Below, piece after piece: positions 12,701 through 25,103 of a stretch of DNA of 64,000 nucleotides. This DNA is from Spongilla lacustris (Eukaryota > Porifera > Demospongiae > Spongillida > Spongillidae), in assembly GCA_949361645.1 (NCBI GenBank), contig OX442422.1:5765642-5829641 (forward strand). The letters run 5' to 3'. A model generated the notes under the pieces. That model had not been told where the DNA came from, ran no database searches, and saw only the letters and a list, made by a program, of their open reading frames with translations. The position numbers and the translations under genes are program-made. Numbering within the stretch: the first letter of the stretch is position 1; each line of letters starts with the position of its first letter.

Positions 12701-15700
12701 TAGTGCACATTCCAACGTTGCTTGTATGTGGCCATTTTGTTGCTAGGCTTACGATTTCATTTCAAAATTACTGGGCGTCGGTCTTTTTGACACACGTTTC
12801 AATGGAATGAAACAGTAGTGAGGATTAAATAAAAGTGTGCACTTGTTAGGGAGGAAGGTGAGAACAATGAGAATGTAGAGGACACACCAAAATAGTGGTC
12901 ACTGATGGTTAAAACTGTAGAAAGTGGGTGGCAGAGAGTGACAAGGATTTGGATACGTACATGTACGTCACTTTGGCTGAAGTACGTGAAAGATGGACGA
13001 GACACAATTGGTTTATTGAAATGTGCGGTTTGCGTACAGTTTGACGCAAGGCTGGTTGGAATGTACATGTACAACTTTCGTAGTACATGTACATTCATTG
13101 ATGGAACACCTAATCTGCGTACTATGTGAGTTTTAAAGATCACGCACAAAGTGGGATGCATGTTTGATGTAGCCACACCATCGCGCTTACCCTCCGCAAA
13201 GCGCGAGGGTGTGGCTATGTCAAACTACGTGCATACATGTACGTGCAATGGTGCTTTTTATAAAAGAAGCAAGTGGGGTCAAGTATTGCAGTGTATTTTA
13301 AATGTAAAGTAATAATCTTCATCGAATCATGTCTGAACAATTAAACCAGACATACTGGTCAGTTTTGTTCATGTTCTGACATTTTTTCAGTACACTTTAT
13401 GCTCCTTATTGGAAACCCTGGGTGTGATCTAAGTAAGTGCATTGGCTCATATGATTTTTAGTGGTTTTGTTCATACATGTGGTAGATTGACTATGGTATT
13501 GTTACCTTAAGTTCACTGAAATTCTATTCACATGGTCTTTCAAAACTTAGTTACCTTTCATGTGGCTGATTAAGTACACTGATAGGATGGTTATAAAATC
13601 TATTAATCACAACAGGAATGTCCCCTCCTTCACTACATGTCATGGCTGTTTGCTGCCTGGACACTAAGTTGATAATTAGACAATATGGTATACGCCCCAA
13701 AACTGTAATGTTCGTACCTCATTATCAAAGTCGTTTTTAGCGAGCCAAATACCACACATGCTGTAAGTTGTTCTGTTGAAACAAATAGCTCCCGCACACA
13801 CCCTACCAGTCTAGTCAACAAAGTTATCAACGTGCAAGAGCACTTCATTTGACTAATAGTTATGCGCAGGCCGTTTTTACGCGCATATAACTTTGGAGGG
13901 TCTACTTCCAGCTCGTTGTATGGCCGAACCAACCCACTAAACAGGTCGGTAAGCAAGAACACTCAACAAAACACATGGGAGAGCATATATATGATGTTCA
14001 GAACTAGCCACCTTTTTTTTTTACCACTAAACCGGGCATCAGTATTTTATGAATAATTGGTGTGGTTTTAAATGGAGCACCACATGCCGAAAGGCAAAGA
14101 GCGTTGCAGTGTGTAGCTGGTTCTTGGTGGAGGCTAGGGAAAAGAAATCAAGGAGTTCATATACCTGCTTAGCACTGTCTTTGCTATTAACACCAGCAAT
14201 GATTGCTGGTGTTAATAGCTGAATGACAGATCTAGCATCTTGTGCTGGAAGCACAATATCAGCAGCTCACACCATTCACAAGCATAGTCCCTTTAAATTT
14301 TGAAGCAGCTACAGTGTCTCATAATCCTGAGGGGTTTACAGCTCCTGTGTAGGGCACTCATGTGCAAGGTTCAAGGTGTTCAGTTGCAGTGGGGTTATAT
14401 GTTCATGCTACTTCATAGACACTCCACTACCTGCAACACAGCTAAAGGCAGCACCACAACTGATCCACACACTTAGTAATGACATAGCACCTGAGTGTAT
14501 GAAGGATATTAGGTATGGCACACACCAGTGCAATAAAGCCTGAAGTGAGACAACATCTTGTCTGCCCCAAAGGTTGGCATTAACATGCTTTCAGCTAATT
14601 ACAATTCACTGTTTTTTTTGTGGGTTGTTTTTTTTTTTAATGAGACCTTACATTTATGCCATATCACCCAGGCCTACCAGGACAGCAAGTTGCAGAACAG
14701 AAAAACGTGCCACGGGCAAGGAAATTAAAGTGCTTTGGCCTCCTGCATGGGAAAACAGCTGGAGCTGAATCCATACATGCCAGGTTCAAAGGACCTACCA
14801 TTCAACAGACGTACCATGGCCCCCTTATTCAGTACCAGACAAAGTTCTGCAATTGGTACTTAATGCGAAGGAGCATCTACCCTCCGTGGCTCCACAAAAT
14901 GTGGCAGCGACCCTCCTCCCAACTGGACCCAAGCGAATTCAGCAATGACCATATCGCTTTTCACGCGTAACTTTGGTACTACATATCACTCGCCAAAAAA
15001 AAAGGTGGCTTTTAGCACATACCATTATCAGCTAGTACCTTCTAGCTACTTCAAGATTCAGCTTTGATTTCGACTTTCTATGGGTTGGGTACGTAGATAA
15101 CTCACTTCCAACAGGAGAGGTACATCGCGGGTTACCCGCTTTCACGAGCTATAACGCAGCGTGGCAACAAACCTGTAGCATGAGGTAAGCACTGTTAATA
15201 GAAAAACGATGCTGGATTTATTTCGTGGTTTCAAACGGCGACAATAACCAATCTGTTTTGTGCTGGCTCACGTTTTTGTTCTGCTATGTGGTTGCCATGG
15301 GCGTTGCTAAGGCACCTAGACATCCTAAACCTTCGTTTTGCTGGCTTTTCCGTTAGTACCTAATCCAACCTTAAATTTGACATTTTAATTTAGTGTGCAT
15401 GGGTACATGTGTAGTTGAATGCATGCACATAATGCTATGCCCATACATCACGGTTGTTTGCGGCCATACATTTTGTGGACACTAGGTTATTTATCCTAAA
15501 TAGTCCACAAAAAATGTATGGCCGCAAACAACCGTGATGTATGGGCATAGCATTATGTGCATGCATTCAACTACACATGTACATGTACCCATGCACACTA
15601 AATTAAAATGTCAAATTTAAGGTTGGATTACACTGTAGGTACTAACGGAAAAGCCAGCAAAACGAATAGGAAACTCAGGGGAGAATTGTAAGCATACATG

Positions 15701-18700
15701 TATATGCATCACCAATCACCGTACAAGTACATGTACATGTACATGTAGTGCAATTGTGACGTTCGTGTCTCTTTGCAGCTAAGGGCTTAATCCTCATCAA
15801 TCATACATGTATATGTAATTGTGACAATATCGGGAAAAGGTCCATCATTGTCGCATGCATGTACAGCTGTATACAAGAGGTACATGTAAGCATTAGCTTT
15901 GGTTTCAGTGATGCCAAATTTTTTTACCACAACAGGTCCTGGCTTTGCCAGGCAGTTTCCAGTTGACATCAAGCCTACATGTACATGTATATGTAGTTAG
16001 CCTTCCAGTGCTGCACACTGATAAGGCCTTTGATACTGTGACCTCATTGAATGCATATGCATGCCCATGTACATGTACATGTATGTGCAAAAACAAAGTT
16101 ACAGTGCTCACAAGTTACCTACAGTTGACTCCTTAGCAAATTAACTCTTCGACTACCACCTAGGAAACACAAAGCTCACCCTAGCCTGATATCATGCATA
16201 TATGTAGTGAATAGCTAGCTAGCTTAATACAGAAAAGTGTAGGCACCCAGGCTATTACACAAGGCTTGTAAAACTTTACCACATACATGTACTAACACTA
16301 GCACTCTACATGTATACAACAAGGGTACATTTATATAAGAGCTAACCCTTGAAAGAATGCACAAACAAATCAGAGCAAGCAGTAAACATTTACCTTACAT
16401 CATATTTCTATTGCCTTATTATGACATCATAGACCATCCTATCAGTGTACATACATGTAATCAGCCACATGAAAGGTAACTAAGTTTTGAAAGACCATAC
16501 ATGTAGGCGTTTAGCCTATGTGTAGGCGTTCTATTGCGACCTATGGTCCTCACATTCAATGGCATTAAGAACGCTGAACTTGAATAATGTAACAACACTT
16601 AAGCATAGGGCTTCATTTCAAATGAGCTCATTCAACCATCGGCTCTTTAGCAAGCCTACATGTAGGTTAACTCGCCTACATGTAGGCGACGATCTATCAT
16701 TAAGTCAGTGGACTTTTAAGTTACAATGCCGCCATCAATCTATGGTAAATGTGCGTTGCTGGTTATTGTAAAAATGCTGTGCTAGATTAATGTATGCCCA
16801 CACTTGGGATTTGTTCAATCAAGCTTGGCAATCAATTGTATTCACAATGTGGTAGTCAGCAGTGAATACATTTGATCAATAAAGGTTGATAGTGCAAATC
16901 CCAAGGCACATGTGTAATTCCCAAGATAAATCCAAGTTAGGAAAAGAGTATTTCTTTCTTGTGATGCTGGTATTTGTGTCATTCATACATGTATGTAGCA
17001 CTAGCTGTGATTGGTAGTCAGATAAAAAGTTACTCGTGTACTAAAATCCGCGATACCATTGAGGAAGTAAACATTAATGCCTTCTTAATGAATTCATGCC
17101 CACAATGTTGCTATGTTGTAAAATATATCAGCTATGAATAGTAGAAAAATGGACACCTTGTGCTGCTCAATACCTTGTAAGTATTTTCAAGTGTATTGAG
17201 GGTACTTTATTCCAATTCAAGTGTAATTTAGTTACGTATCCAAACACAAATACATGTATCATAATTGTGATTGTATCTGTAATTGAACCTCTAAATCGTA
17301 TACTACTTGCATATACATATTGTCGGTTTGGTTTTCAAAAAAAGAAACTTAACATTTTTGCCTCATTACTGGCGCCATCTTTAAACACCTCTGACTTTTG
17401 TAAACAAAACAACTCACGAAACTAACTGCAAATCCATCGTTTGTGTAGTGTTAATTGTACACCTCCGCATCCATGAGCCGTTCCTTTGTGCCTTCATTCA
17501 TGAATGTAATTAGTAGCCACATGTGCTTAGTGTTACCAATCACGAACAATTATGTCATTGTCATTATTCAACTCACTGAATATGTTTTTAAAGGAATTGG
17601 GGTACTGAAAGTAATTTATCGCAATTACTATTCGGACCCCAAATACACCAGAAATGGATAAAAAGTGCCATGTTATTCCTCAATGCTGTCATGGACTTTA
17701 AAGTCCACGACAGCATCGAGGAAGTAAAAGTTTATGGCTTCATAATGAATATCATTAAATTCATGCCCATTACACCGCTATGTTGTAAAACATGTCAGCA
17801 ATGAATGTTGTAAAAATAAACCCCTTGTGCCGCTCAAAACTATGTCAATATTTTCAAGTGTATTGGGGGCGCTTTATATTTTAGTTTCCAATTTCACTAT
17901 TATTTAGTACCTCATCCGAAAACAAAAATCTTAATTTGATTGTACGTGTAATTGTACCACTAAGCGCAAAATTTCTTGTATACTACTTACATACTGTCGG
18001 TTTGGTTTTCAAGAGCAGAATACGTTTTTGCCTCATTACTGGTGCCATCTTTAGACACCTCTTACCTTGTGTAAACAAAACCAACTCGCTATAGTAACTG
18101 TAAACCATAGTTTGCTCAGCATTTCATTGTACATCCTCCGCATCTGCGAGCCGTTCCTTTATACATTCGCTTATGAAATTGATTAATAGCCACATGCGCT
18201 TAGCGTTAACGATCGTGAATAATTATGCTGTCGTTATTATTCAACTCACTGAATTTTTGGTTAAACGAATTGGGGGACTGAAAATAATGTATTGCGCCCT
18301 TTATTCGGACCCCAAATACATTAAAAATGTAATAAAAAAAACGGCATGTTAATTATACTTCCTCATTCCTGTTGCGGACTTTAGTTAGTTGCACATATAA
18401 ATGTTGCATATCTCATGTAATGTGCCAGTGTACAACCTGCACTCTGAAAATTAGGGAATAGTGCATTTCAAATGTTAAAAACCATACATTACTCATGCCT
18501 ATAACATCACTAATCAGCAAGCAAGCATGTGTGATTGATCATTGTAGTGCTACATATCGTTCAATTTGGCACTCTGGTTGACCTATATACATGTAACATG
18601 TACATGTGTGCATACATGTATATGGGAATTGCTGGTTAATTGCATATGGGATTTAACCCTCATTATAGATGTCATTAAAAAACACAAGACTTGCGTGTAA

Positions 18701-21671
18701 CTCGTGTCCTGAGAATTAGATAGTTTAGTTCTTTGTTGCTATTATACCAGAAGGCAAAGATGATTATTTTCATGTTTTTGTTTGGGTCACTGGATCATGT
18801 GCATTTAATAGTCGTTGATATTTTCCACTAAACATAACTTTGGATAGGAACGGTTTAAAGAGCACTGATCATGCCGTTAGCTTTATAATTTATTTGCCTT
18901 GATGTCAGTCAGATGTACAGATTTACAGATTTGGATAACATGCTGCTATACATGTACGTATAGGTAATACACTGTAACTGTCAAACAAATGTTCCCCATA
19001 GCAATGTTTCATCATATGATTAGAAATGAAAGTGTGGTAACTCAGTTATTAATAAAAAGCGACAAAACAAGTGAATAAAAATCAGAATGGTGGTATATTG
19101 GGTTTGAAGGCAATGGAGGTGTAAAAAGCCAGGAAAGAAGGGTTAAATCATAAGAAATATTTAGCACACGGAAAGATGGTTTCTACAGAAGTGCTAAATA
19201 TAGGACTATTTCATTTTTATTTATGATTTAATCCTTGTTTTATACCACTTATTGCCTTGAAATCCTATATACATGCACAACCAACCTTCTCATAGAGAAT
19301 TTTACTTTATTACACCCTTTAAAATTAATATTGCCTAACATTTACCGTCACATTAGAAAATATACCAATTCTATTTTTATTTAAATGCCATACTACATGT
19401 AAATTGAGGGACACCATTGTTCTCAGAACGGTCATACATGTACATGTACTTACTTGTGTGTGGTTTTGATACATGTACATGTATATGTACTTCCATTGTT
19501 GGTGTTGGGCAAAATGTGCTTTGATTGGTAACTGCATGCACATGCTCACCCTCCTTGAAGCTCAGTGGACTATTGTGAATTTGTTTTGGTATCATACGCT
19601 AGGGGACATGTGTCTACATGTGTCTACTTTTCAGATTACAGCTCATCTGGATGATGTTTGTGTGGAATACTTAATGTCATGTCCGTGGAAACAAAATGGT
19701 TGCATGTTTGAGGTGAGTTCAAATACAATGTACATGTACATGTATGAAGTGTAACTTTACATGTTTTGATTCTATAAGCAATTATGTGTTTTTTGGCCAT
19801 TAGACAGATGGTACATGTACATGTATGTACATTTCTGTAATAATTTCATTGTACGGTTTTGATACAAGATATACATGTAGTGTTACTGTCAAAAATTATG
19901 GTTTGCTTGCACAATTTATACACTGTACATGTACATATGCATGTATGGGGCGAAATCAATTCTAGTATAATCATTTGACAGCATTTATACTGTAGGTTTT
20001 ATACAATAATTGCTTTCATTCTACATGGCTTCAATCTTGATACTTTTAGCAAATGTTAATGTACAATTATGAATATTATTTTAATAACTACATGTACATG
20101 TACATGTGCATTGTACATATAAAGGTAAAAAAAAAGTGGCACAATTAATTTTTCGCAGGGGTATCTTTCTAATGCTTAAGGCAGATTTCTGTACATCTTG
20201 CTACATGTACATGTACATATTCTTATCACTGGGCCTTTCAACACCTTAGCATATTGTTCATGTTTGCTGTGAATGCAGCAAACCTCCTGTGCACACAATG
20301 TGTGCAAATAGATGACAATTTTAAATAACTGATTAGCCTGTAAAGATTGTTCATGTGTTTACATGTACATGTATATACAAACTGTATCGGTATTCTAAAT
20401 GGTTCTGTATGGCAAGGCGTGTTGTTAAAAACAATATCTAGCAACAGCTAGTATACAGCACACACACGTGTTTTTTGGGAGCTTATATATACATGTACAT
20501 ATACAGTGTATATGTACATGAGTCACCATTTTAAATGATATACATGTACATGTACCTGTAATTTAATTTGTGGTTTTTCAGTTCTGGTGGCCTAAAGCAA
20601 AAATAATGTAATGTATAATTACTTGGTGTCCTCACCTTCCTCCAAAAGCTGCCCTAGTTATTTTGTAGGCGTGGAGTCATACGAGCATGGGGAGCTGAAG
20701 CATGCAACATGTTCTTTTTTATTGCCTCCCGGGTTGCCATAATGACTAACAAACCAAAGTCCATGATCCTGTCCAAACTTGGCATCATGATCTAATGCCA
20801 GAGAGATCCCGGATGCAGGTTACTGAACATTGAGAACATTTAATCCCACATGTGATGTATTGTAATGGTTTAATTATATATTTTTTAATTTAAATAACTA
20901 GCACACAAGAAACAACAAAACAAACAAACAAAATGTCAGCCTGTGTTGACCAATGAAGGTCCAGCTCTTGATAGCAGGGCTCTTGCACAGGGCCTCACTA
21001 AAGTGAGTCTAAGTGCTTGGTATGAACGCCTTGATTTCTTATCCCTAGGTGCCACAAGCAAGCGACCACACTACAGTGTACATGTACCTGCATCGCTAGT
21101 TTATGTGATGATGCTCCATTCAAACCGCACGTACATGTATTATTCAATACACACGCTGCGTAGAGTGGTAAAAAAAAAAGTGGCTGGTTCTAATTGTTGT
21201 AAATATGCTTCTTGATCTGTCTTGTTGATGTTTATAACTCGCTGGCTTAAATTCTACTGTCACTGTCTTTGCTACACACGATCAAGCCCCCTCTCAGTTA
21301 CCGCCTCCACCACATGGACGTATAAAAACGATGCGTCGCTATTAGAGTAATATTGTAGGCCGTGCGCATTGGTAATTTTTTTAGTGCGATGGTAGTGGGT
21401 ACGAACTATCACACGATCTCAAAGGTATGACTTGAAAAAGCATGAAATGTGGATCACGATTTAGAATGAGCTCTAAACATAAATTATTTTACACCATTCA
21501 AAAGGCATACCGTATTAGCCAATTATCTGAATCGTGTCCAGCCACAAACAGCAGTGATGTATATGTACATGTATAATCGTTCCAAGATATAACTTGTCAG
21601 TAATTTAAAGTTCCAACAACAGGCACTATTGCATTTGGCAATGGGCTATAAAATGGTAATAGGAAATATGT

Positions 21672-21704
<33 letters not shown>

Positions 21705-21795
21705 CATTTAAATGTGCCTGTCCCAGGGGTTGAAGGCATAATAGAAGCTTGTCCTGTGTGTTTGTGTGTACACGTGTGTTTGTGTGTGCATAACA

Positions 21796-21834
<39 letters not shown>

Positions 21835-23596
21835 ATAACATGTGTTTGTGTGTGTGTGTGTGTGTGTGCATAACATGTGTTTGTGTGTGTGTGTGTGTGT
21901 GCATAACATGTGTTTGTGTGTGTGTGTGTGTGTGTGCATAACATGTGTTTGTGTGTGTGTGCATAACATGTGTTTGTGTGTGTGTGCATAACATGTGTTT
22001 GTGTGTGTGTGCATAACATGTGTTTGTGTGTGTGTGTGCATAACATGTGTGTGTGTGTGCATAACATGTGTTTGTGTGTGTGTGAACGTGTTTGTGTGAG
22101 TGCATAACATGTGTTTATGTGTGGTGTGTGTGTGCATAACGTGTTTGTGTGTGTGCTTGCATGTGTGTGTGTGTGTTAAAACTGAATATTACAACTACAG
22201 TAGCAGTAAAAAAAACCATAACACATCGTCTTATCACTACTCTCTGGCGACTTATGCAGAACGATCTAAAAAGACTATTCAAAACTATTCAACAAACGGA
22301 ACTAATATCGACACCTAAAAAGTGTTAACAATGCGGAATTTAGACTTTGCAACTAGCGCTTATACCTGTGGGTTGCGCGGATAGACGTTTTTGCGCGCAC
22401 GTACATGCGTACGATAGTTTTAGTAGCTAGTCGTCGTAGCCTTTGCATAGAAGTTTCAAATAGTAACATTTTTCTAGTGGCCAAAAACTAACAACTAACA
22501 CAAAACGATGACCTTGCAATGTGCTAAATAGTCAGCCTTTAAAACCATACGGAGCCCAATAACCCTAAAAACGAAGCCATATATTTGTCAGGCGATCGTA
22601 GCACTAAGACGATGTGTGTTGTTTTTTTTGACTGCTACATGTACATGTAAGATTAAGAGTAGGCACATTAAACTTCCTTTGTTCATTCTATTGCAGAGTA
22701 AAAGACTTGAGATGATACACCACATAAGTACCAAGCACAGTATACAGCAATTGGAGCTCTTGTTACACCTGCAAGCACAAGTGGGTGTGCTCCGCGAGAA
22801 GTTGAACGGTTTGGGGATACCACCTGGCTCACAAAACCCCCTGTCACAATCCCAACCTTCTGCCATAGCAGCCTCCACAGAGGTGAGCGTGCCTTTGCTA
22901 GGCAGCGGCAAGGATTCCGAAAAAAGTGTTGAGGACCTGAAGGGTAGGAAGGAAGACGTACGAGAGGCTTCAGTGCAGGATTTAAACATCCAGGGACTGC
23001 AAGAGGGTTTTAGCAAACACCTATACAAGCTAGAAAGCAAAATTGATTCTTTAAGCAACCTGGTACAGCGCCATGACGCTGACATAAAGGACCTGTCACT
23101 TAAGTACGAAATTCTCCAAGTGAAGACCACCAATGGATTGTTCATTTGGAAAGTTACCGACATCAAGCGTAGGTACAAGGAGGCCAGAGACGGCATCACA
23201 TACAGCCTCTTTTCTCCACCCTTCCTTACCAGTCCCCACGGATATCGCATGTGTTTGAGGATGTACCTGAATGGTGATGGGGAGGGGAAGGGAACCCATG
23301 TGTCCCTGTTCCTTGTTTTGATGAAGGGTGAGCATGACAGCATCCTTCCGTGGCCATTCAGTCAGAAGGTAACCTTGAGCTTGATCAACCAGAAGGATCC
23401 AAACCTCACCAAAAAGGAGGCGTTCCTCCCCGATAAGACAAGTTCTTCGTTCCAGAAACCGCAGCAGGAGTTTAACGTTGCCATTGGTTTTCCCAAGTTT
23501 GTGCCGCAGTTGTTAATAAATGACATTGAATTTTGTCAGGATGATTGCTTCTTTGTAAAGGCTAAAGTTGAATTGACTGGGATGAGTCTGGACTGA
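9274..23596 (+). CDS. TRAF2/3-like adaptor and RING-type E3 ligase, five exons, 453 aa
   Basis: Exons are 9274-9492, 9557-9649, 10207-10278, 19635-19712 and 22697-23596. Every junction has GT-AG borders and phase 0. Residues 28-64 form a complete C3HC4 RING (C28, C31, C44, H46, C49, C52, C61, C64). Three TRAF-type zinc fingers follow: C91/C94/H106/C110, C117/C120/H132/C137 and C144/C151/H163/H168. The first two are built across exon joins with exact C-x2-C-x11-H spacing, which confirms that exon 3 joins exon 4 over a 9.4-kb intron. A coiled coil spans about 250-298 and a MATH/TRAF-C domain about 300-448, with family motifs such as YLNGDGEGKGTH and LPWPF. TRAFs of this type trimerise and couple TNF-receptor-family or Toll-like signalling to ubiquitination in the cytosol; receptor partners here are inferred. 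Vertebrate TRAF2/3 carry five zinc fingers, so this one is shorter. The ATG at 9274 starts the only frame leading into the RING. Confidence 0.92.
9698..9745. repeat. (GT)n microsatellite
   Basis: About 23 uninterrupted GT units lie in intron 2 of the TRAF-like gene. His/Thr ORFs across it are artefacts. Confidence 0.95.
10002..10078. repeat. 12-bp minisatellite (GTGACCAGGCAT)
   Basis: About six tandem copies of GTGACCAGGCAT with a few substitutions and one partial unit, in intron 2 of the TRAF-like gene. Confidence 0.85.
11600..11960. repeat. C-rich minisatellite, unit about 45-50 bp
   Basis: Four diverged copies of a unit CACTGGTTGAATCAGCCAAA...GGACAGCACC are separated by poly-C runs of 8-25 bases, at about 11721, 11768, 11816 and 11862. 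The Pro-rich ORF across it simply translates this repeat. Confidence 0.8.
14656..14950 (+). pseudogene. Fragment of a RAG1-like transposase C-terminus
   Basis: The translated stretch contains FGLLHGKTAGAESIHARFKG followed by residues resembling WYLMRRSIYPP. The complete RAG1-like gene at 31.1-34.6 kb has FGLLGEQGAESIHAKF at its catalytic-glutamate region. The shared GAESIHA-x-F core, the preceding FGLL and similar downstream spacing mark this as a diverged copy of the same family. The upstream H-x4-H segment is not recognisable, and the rest of the protein is absent. It lies inside an intron of the TRAF-like gene on the opposite strand to the complete gene, so the family has more than one copy here. 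Confidence 0.65.
15332..15665. repeat. Large foldback (MITE-like), arms about 155 bp
   Basis: The left arm starts TCGTTTTGCTGGCTTTTCCG and the right arm ends with its complement. The arms match almost throughout, apart from a few indels in an ACATGT run, around a short AT-rich centre near 15495. No coding capacity. Confidence 0.9.
17043..17699. mobile_element. Non-autonomous TIR element, copy 1
   Basis: It begins AAAATCCGCGATACCATTGA and ends with the approximate complement, TCAATGCTGTCATGGACTTT, giving imperfect TIRs of about 27 bp. The body is about 657 bp, AT-rich and non-coding, and aligns along its whole length with the next element. It is a MITE-like DNA transposon with no transposase. 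Confidence 0.75.
17700..18382. mobile_element. Non-autonomous TIR element, copy 2, abutting copy 1
   Basis: It begins AAAGTCCACGACAGCATCGA and ends with a decayed complement (CTCATTCCTGTTGCGGACTTT). The body matches copy 1 with perhaps 75-80% identity by eye. The two copies meet with no intervening base, in head-to-tail order. Confidence 0.75.
18383..19634. other. Intron sequence, no gene seen
   Basis: A degenerate inverted repeat (about 19115-19250) and ACATGT palindromes; nothing else recognised. Confidence 0.4.
21674..22175. repeat. Poly-G run followed by compound GT/GCATAACAT minisatellite
   Basis: A run of about 29 G (21674-21702) is followed by roughly 12 tandem units of GTGCATAACATGTGTTT plus a variable (GT)n, covering about 21755-22175 in intron 4 of the TRAF-like gene. 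Large Cys/Val or His/Thr ORFs over it are translation artefacts. Confidence 0.95.
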
Positions 23597-23793
23597 TGGT
23601 AGTGTAGTCATAACAAAAATTGATAAGTCATTGAATCCTATGGATGTATGCACCCCATTTTATACAACTTTTTTGTTATAAGCCAAATGCAACATGTAAT
23701 ACGGTAATACATGTATGTCATATACCCTTTCAGTTGGCTGCACTTTTATTAATTAATACCAATACATTAGGATAGCTACATGTACATATACAT

Positions 23794-23799
23794 AATAAA
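23794..23799 (+). promoter_or_regulatory. Candidate poly(A) signal of the TRAF-like gene
   Basis: AATAAA lies about 200 bases past the stop codon, the first such hexamer downstream on this strand. Confidence 0.5.
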
Positions 23800-24292
23800 G
23801 TCATTTGTTCCAAGCTGGGACAGAAAATAGCTTTTGCATTAGCATATCAGCAGCAAAGACTCTGCTGATCATCGGTTTGAACACATGGTCCCATGAAGGT
23901 GTGATATGAAGCACATCTGACAAACTGCATATATTCATCCAAATGGCATTGGATTGCAAGAATGGCGAATTCGAAGATGTATTTAAGAGAGACATATGTA
24001 CATGTATGTAGTGTTGGAGCTTTTAATTAATGGACACCTGTAATATATGAACATCTGTATTGAATTTGCATTGCATTCTTTTATGGACACTCCTATCAGT
24101 AATGATAGCAGCTACAACCTTAAAGCAATTTATAATCTATCAGTAGCACAAGATATCAATATGCATGGGTGTATTGATTTATAGACCCTATGCACACGCA
24201 TAAATTAATAAATTAGGGCGTGGCAGTCATGTGACATGACACAATATTAATGTAGTGCGACGTGGAATCCACATGCAAGTAGCTATAGCTAG

Positions 24293-25101
24293 CTAGACCA
24301 TAGATATTAGACTGGAAGGGATTGGAAACCAGACCAATTAACAAGTACAGTCCTGGCAGTTCAAGTCCCCAGGCCTTTACGGGTACAACGTTTGCACAGG
24401 AGCGAGTGGAAAAGAACGTATCCGTGGATCGTGGTAAAGGGAACACTTTTCATGAAGTTCATGGTTTTGTAGGTTGTTTTATTTCACATTCAGATGATTT
24501 TCAGGGTGCAATCGACCACATTATTGACGACGACCTGTTTTATCTCTAGGACAAAAATTGCGCGCGAATTAAAGGCTTAGCTTTTAGATTTTTTTTTTTG
24601 GTCGTAGAAAACGCACAGACGGCAAACTAACTTTCCGTTGGCACGTATTTTTCATCTGGCTATCTGGTAGTCAAGTTTTCAGAATTTTTACGACAAAGCT
24701 ACGGTCGCTATACCAGTGAGTATCACACCTAGTCAAAAGTAATTTTTATTTATTTTTATATCGAGTACGACGCATTCATGTCATGCACAAAAACTATTCT
24801 GTGGTACGTAAAACACAGTGCTCAATCTGCCTATCGTAACGCCGTACCTTTACGTCGCTTTGTTCGGGCGTAGTACCGGTGAGTTTAATTCTAGACATGG
24901 AGCGCTTTAAGTCTAATATCTTCTCTTAGGAATGGAGTATTTTTTTAAAAAATGCTTACTTCTTTGTGATCCATAGTTCGTGCGCTACCTTTTACTACTC
25001 TCCTTATTTGCCTCTTGCGTACTTGACCAAAAACTTTTGAGGGGCGTATGGCGCACGTGCGCGGTTTCCAATCCCTTCCAGTATCTAATATCTATGGCTA
25101 G
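24293..25101. mobile_element. TIR element with about 38-bp termini
   Basis: The left end (CTAGACCATAGATATTAG then CTGGAAGGGATTGGAAACC) is repeated in reverse complement at 25063-25101, with only a two-base indel and one base change between arms. The 810-bp body has no transposase. The right end sits exactly where a degenerate retrotransposon fragment begins, so either the element inserted into that sequence or the retrotransposon was truncated at this junction. Confidence 0.8.
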
Positions 25102-25103
25102 AC

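Larger units (their letters stand above)
10279..19634. other. 9.4-kb third intron of the TRAF-like gene
   Basis: The intron starts GTAGGTG and ends TTTTCAG. It contains a C-rich minisatellite, a RAG1-like fragment, a large foldback, two abutting TIR elements and many ACATGT palindromes, each listed separately. A sequence with CTTCAGGGTA, TGACCACAC and CATCTTGTGGTCATTTTATAAAT occurs twice (about 11535-11590 and 12039-12117), a diverged direct duplicate. A hairpin lies at about 13163-13221 and a 37-bp near-perfect palindrome at 14183-14219. No host gene is evident. Confidence 0.7.

Noticed and set aside
21646..22137. 163-codon His/Thr-rich ORF and its Cys/Val mirror
   Set aside because: Translation of the compound GT minisatellite.
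21750..22175. CRISPR-like array of regular repeats
   Set aside because: Units are low-complexity GT-rich tandem repeats with no unique spacers, in an animal intron.
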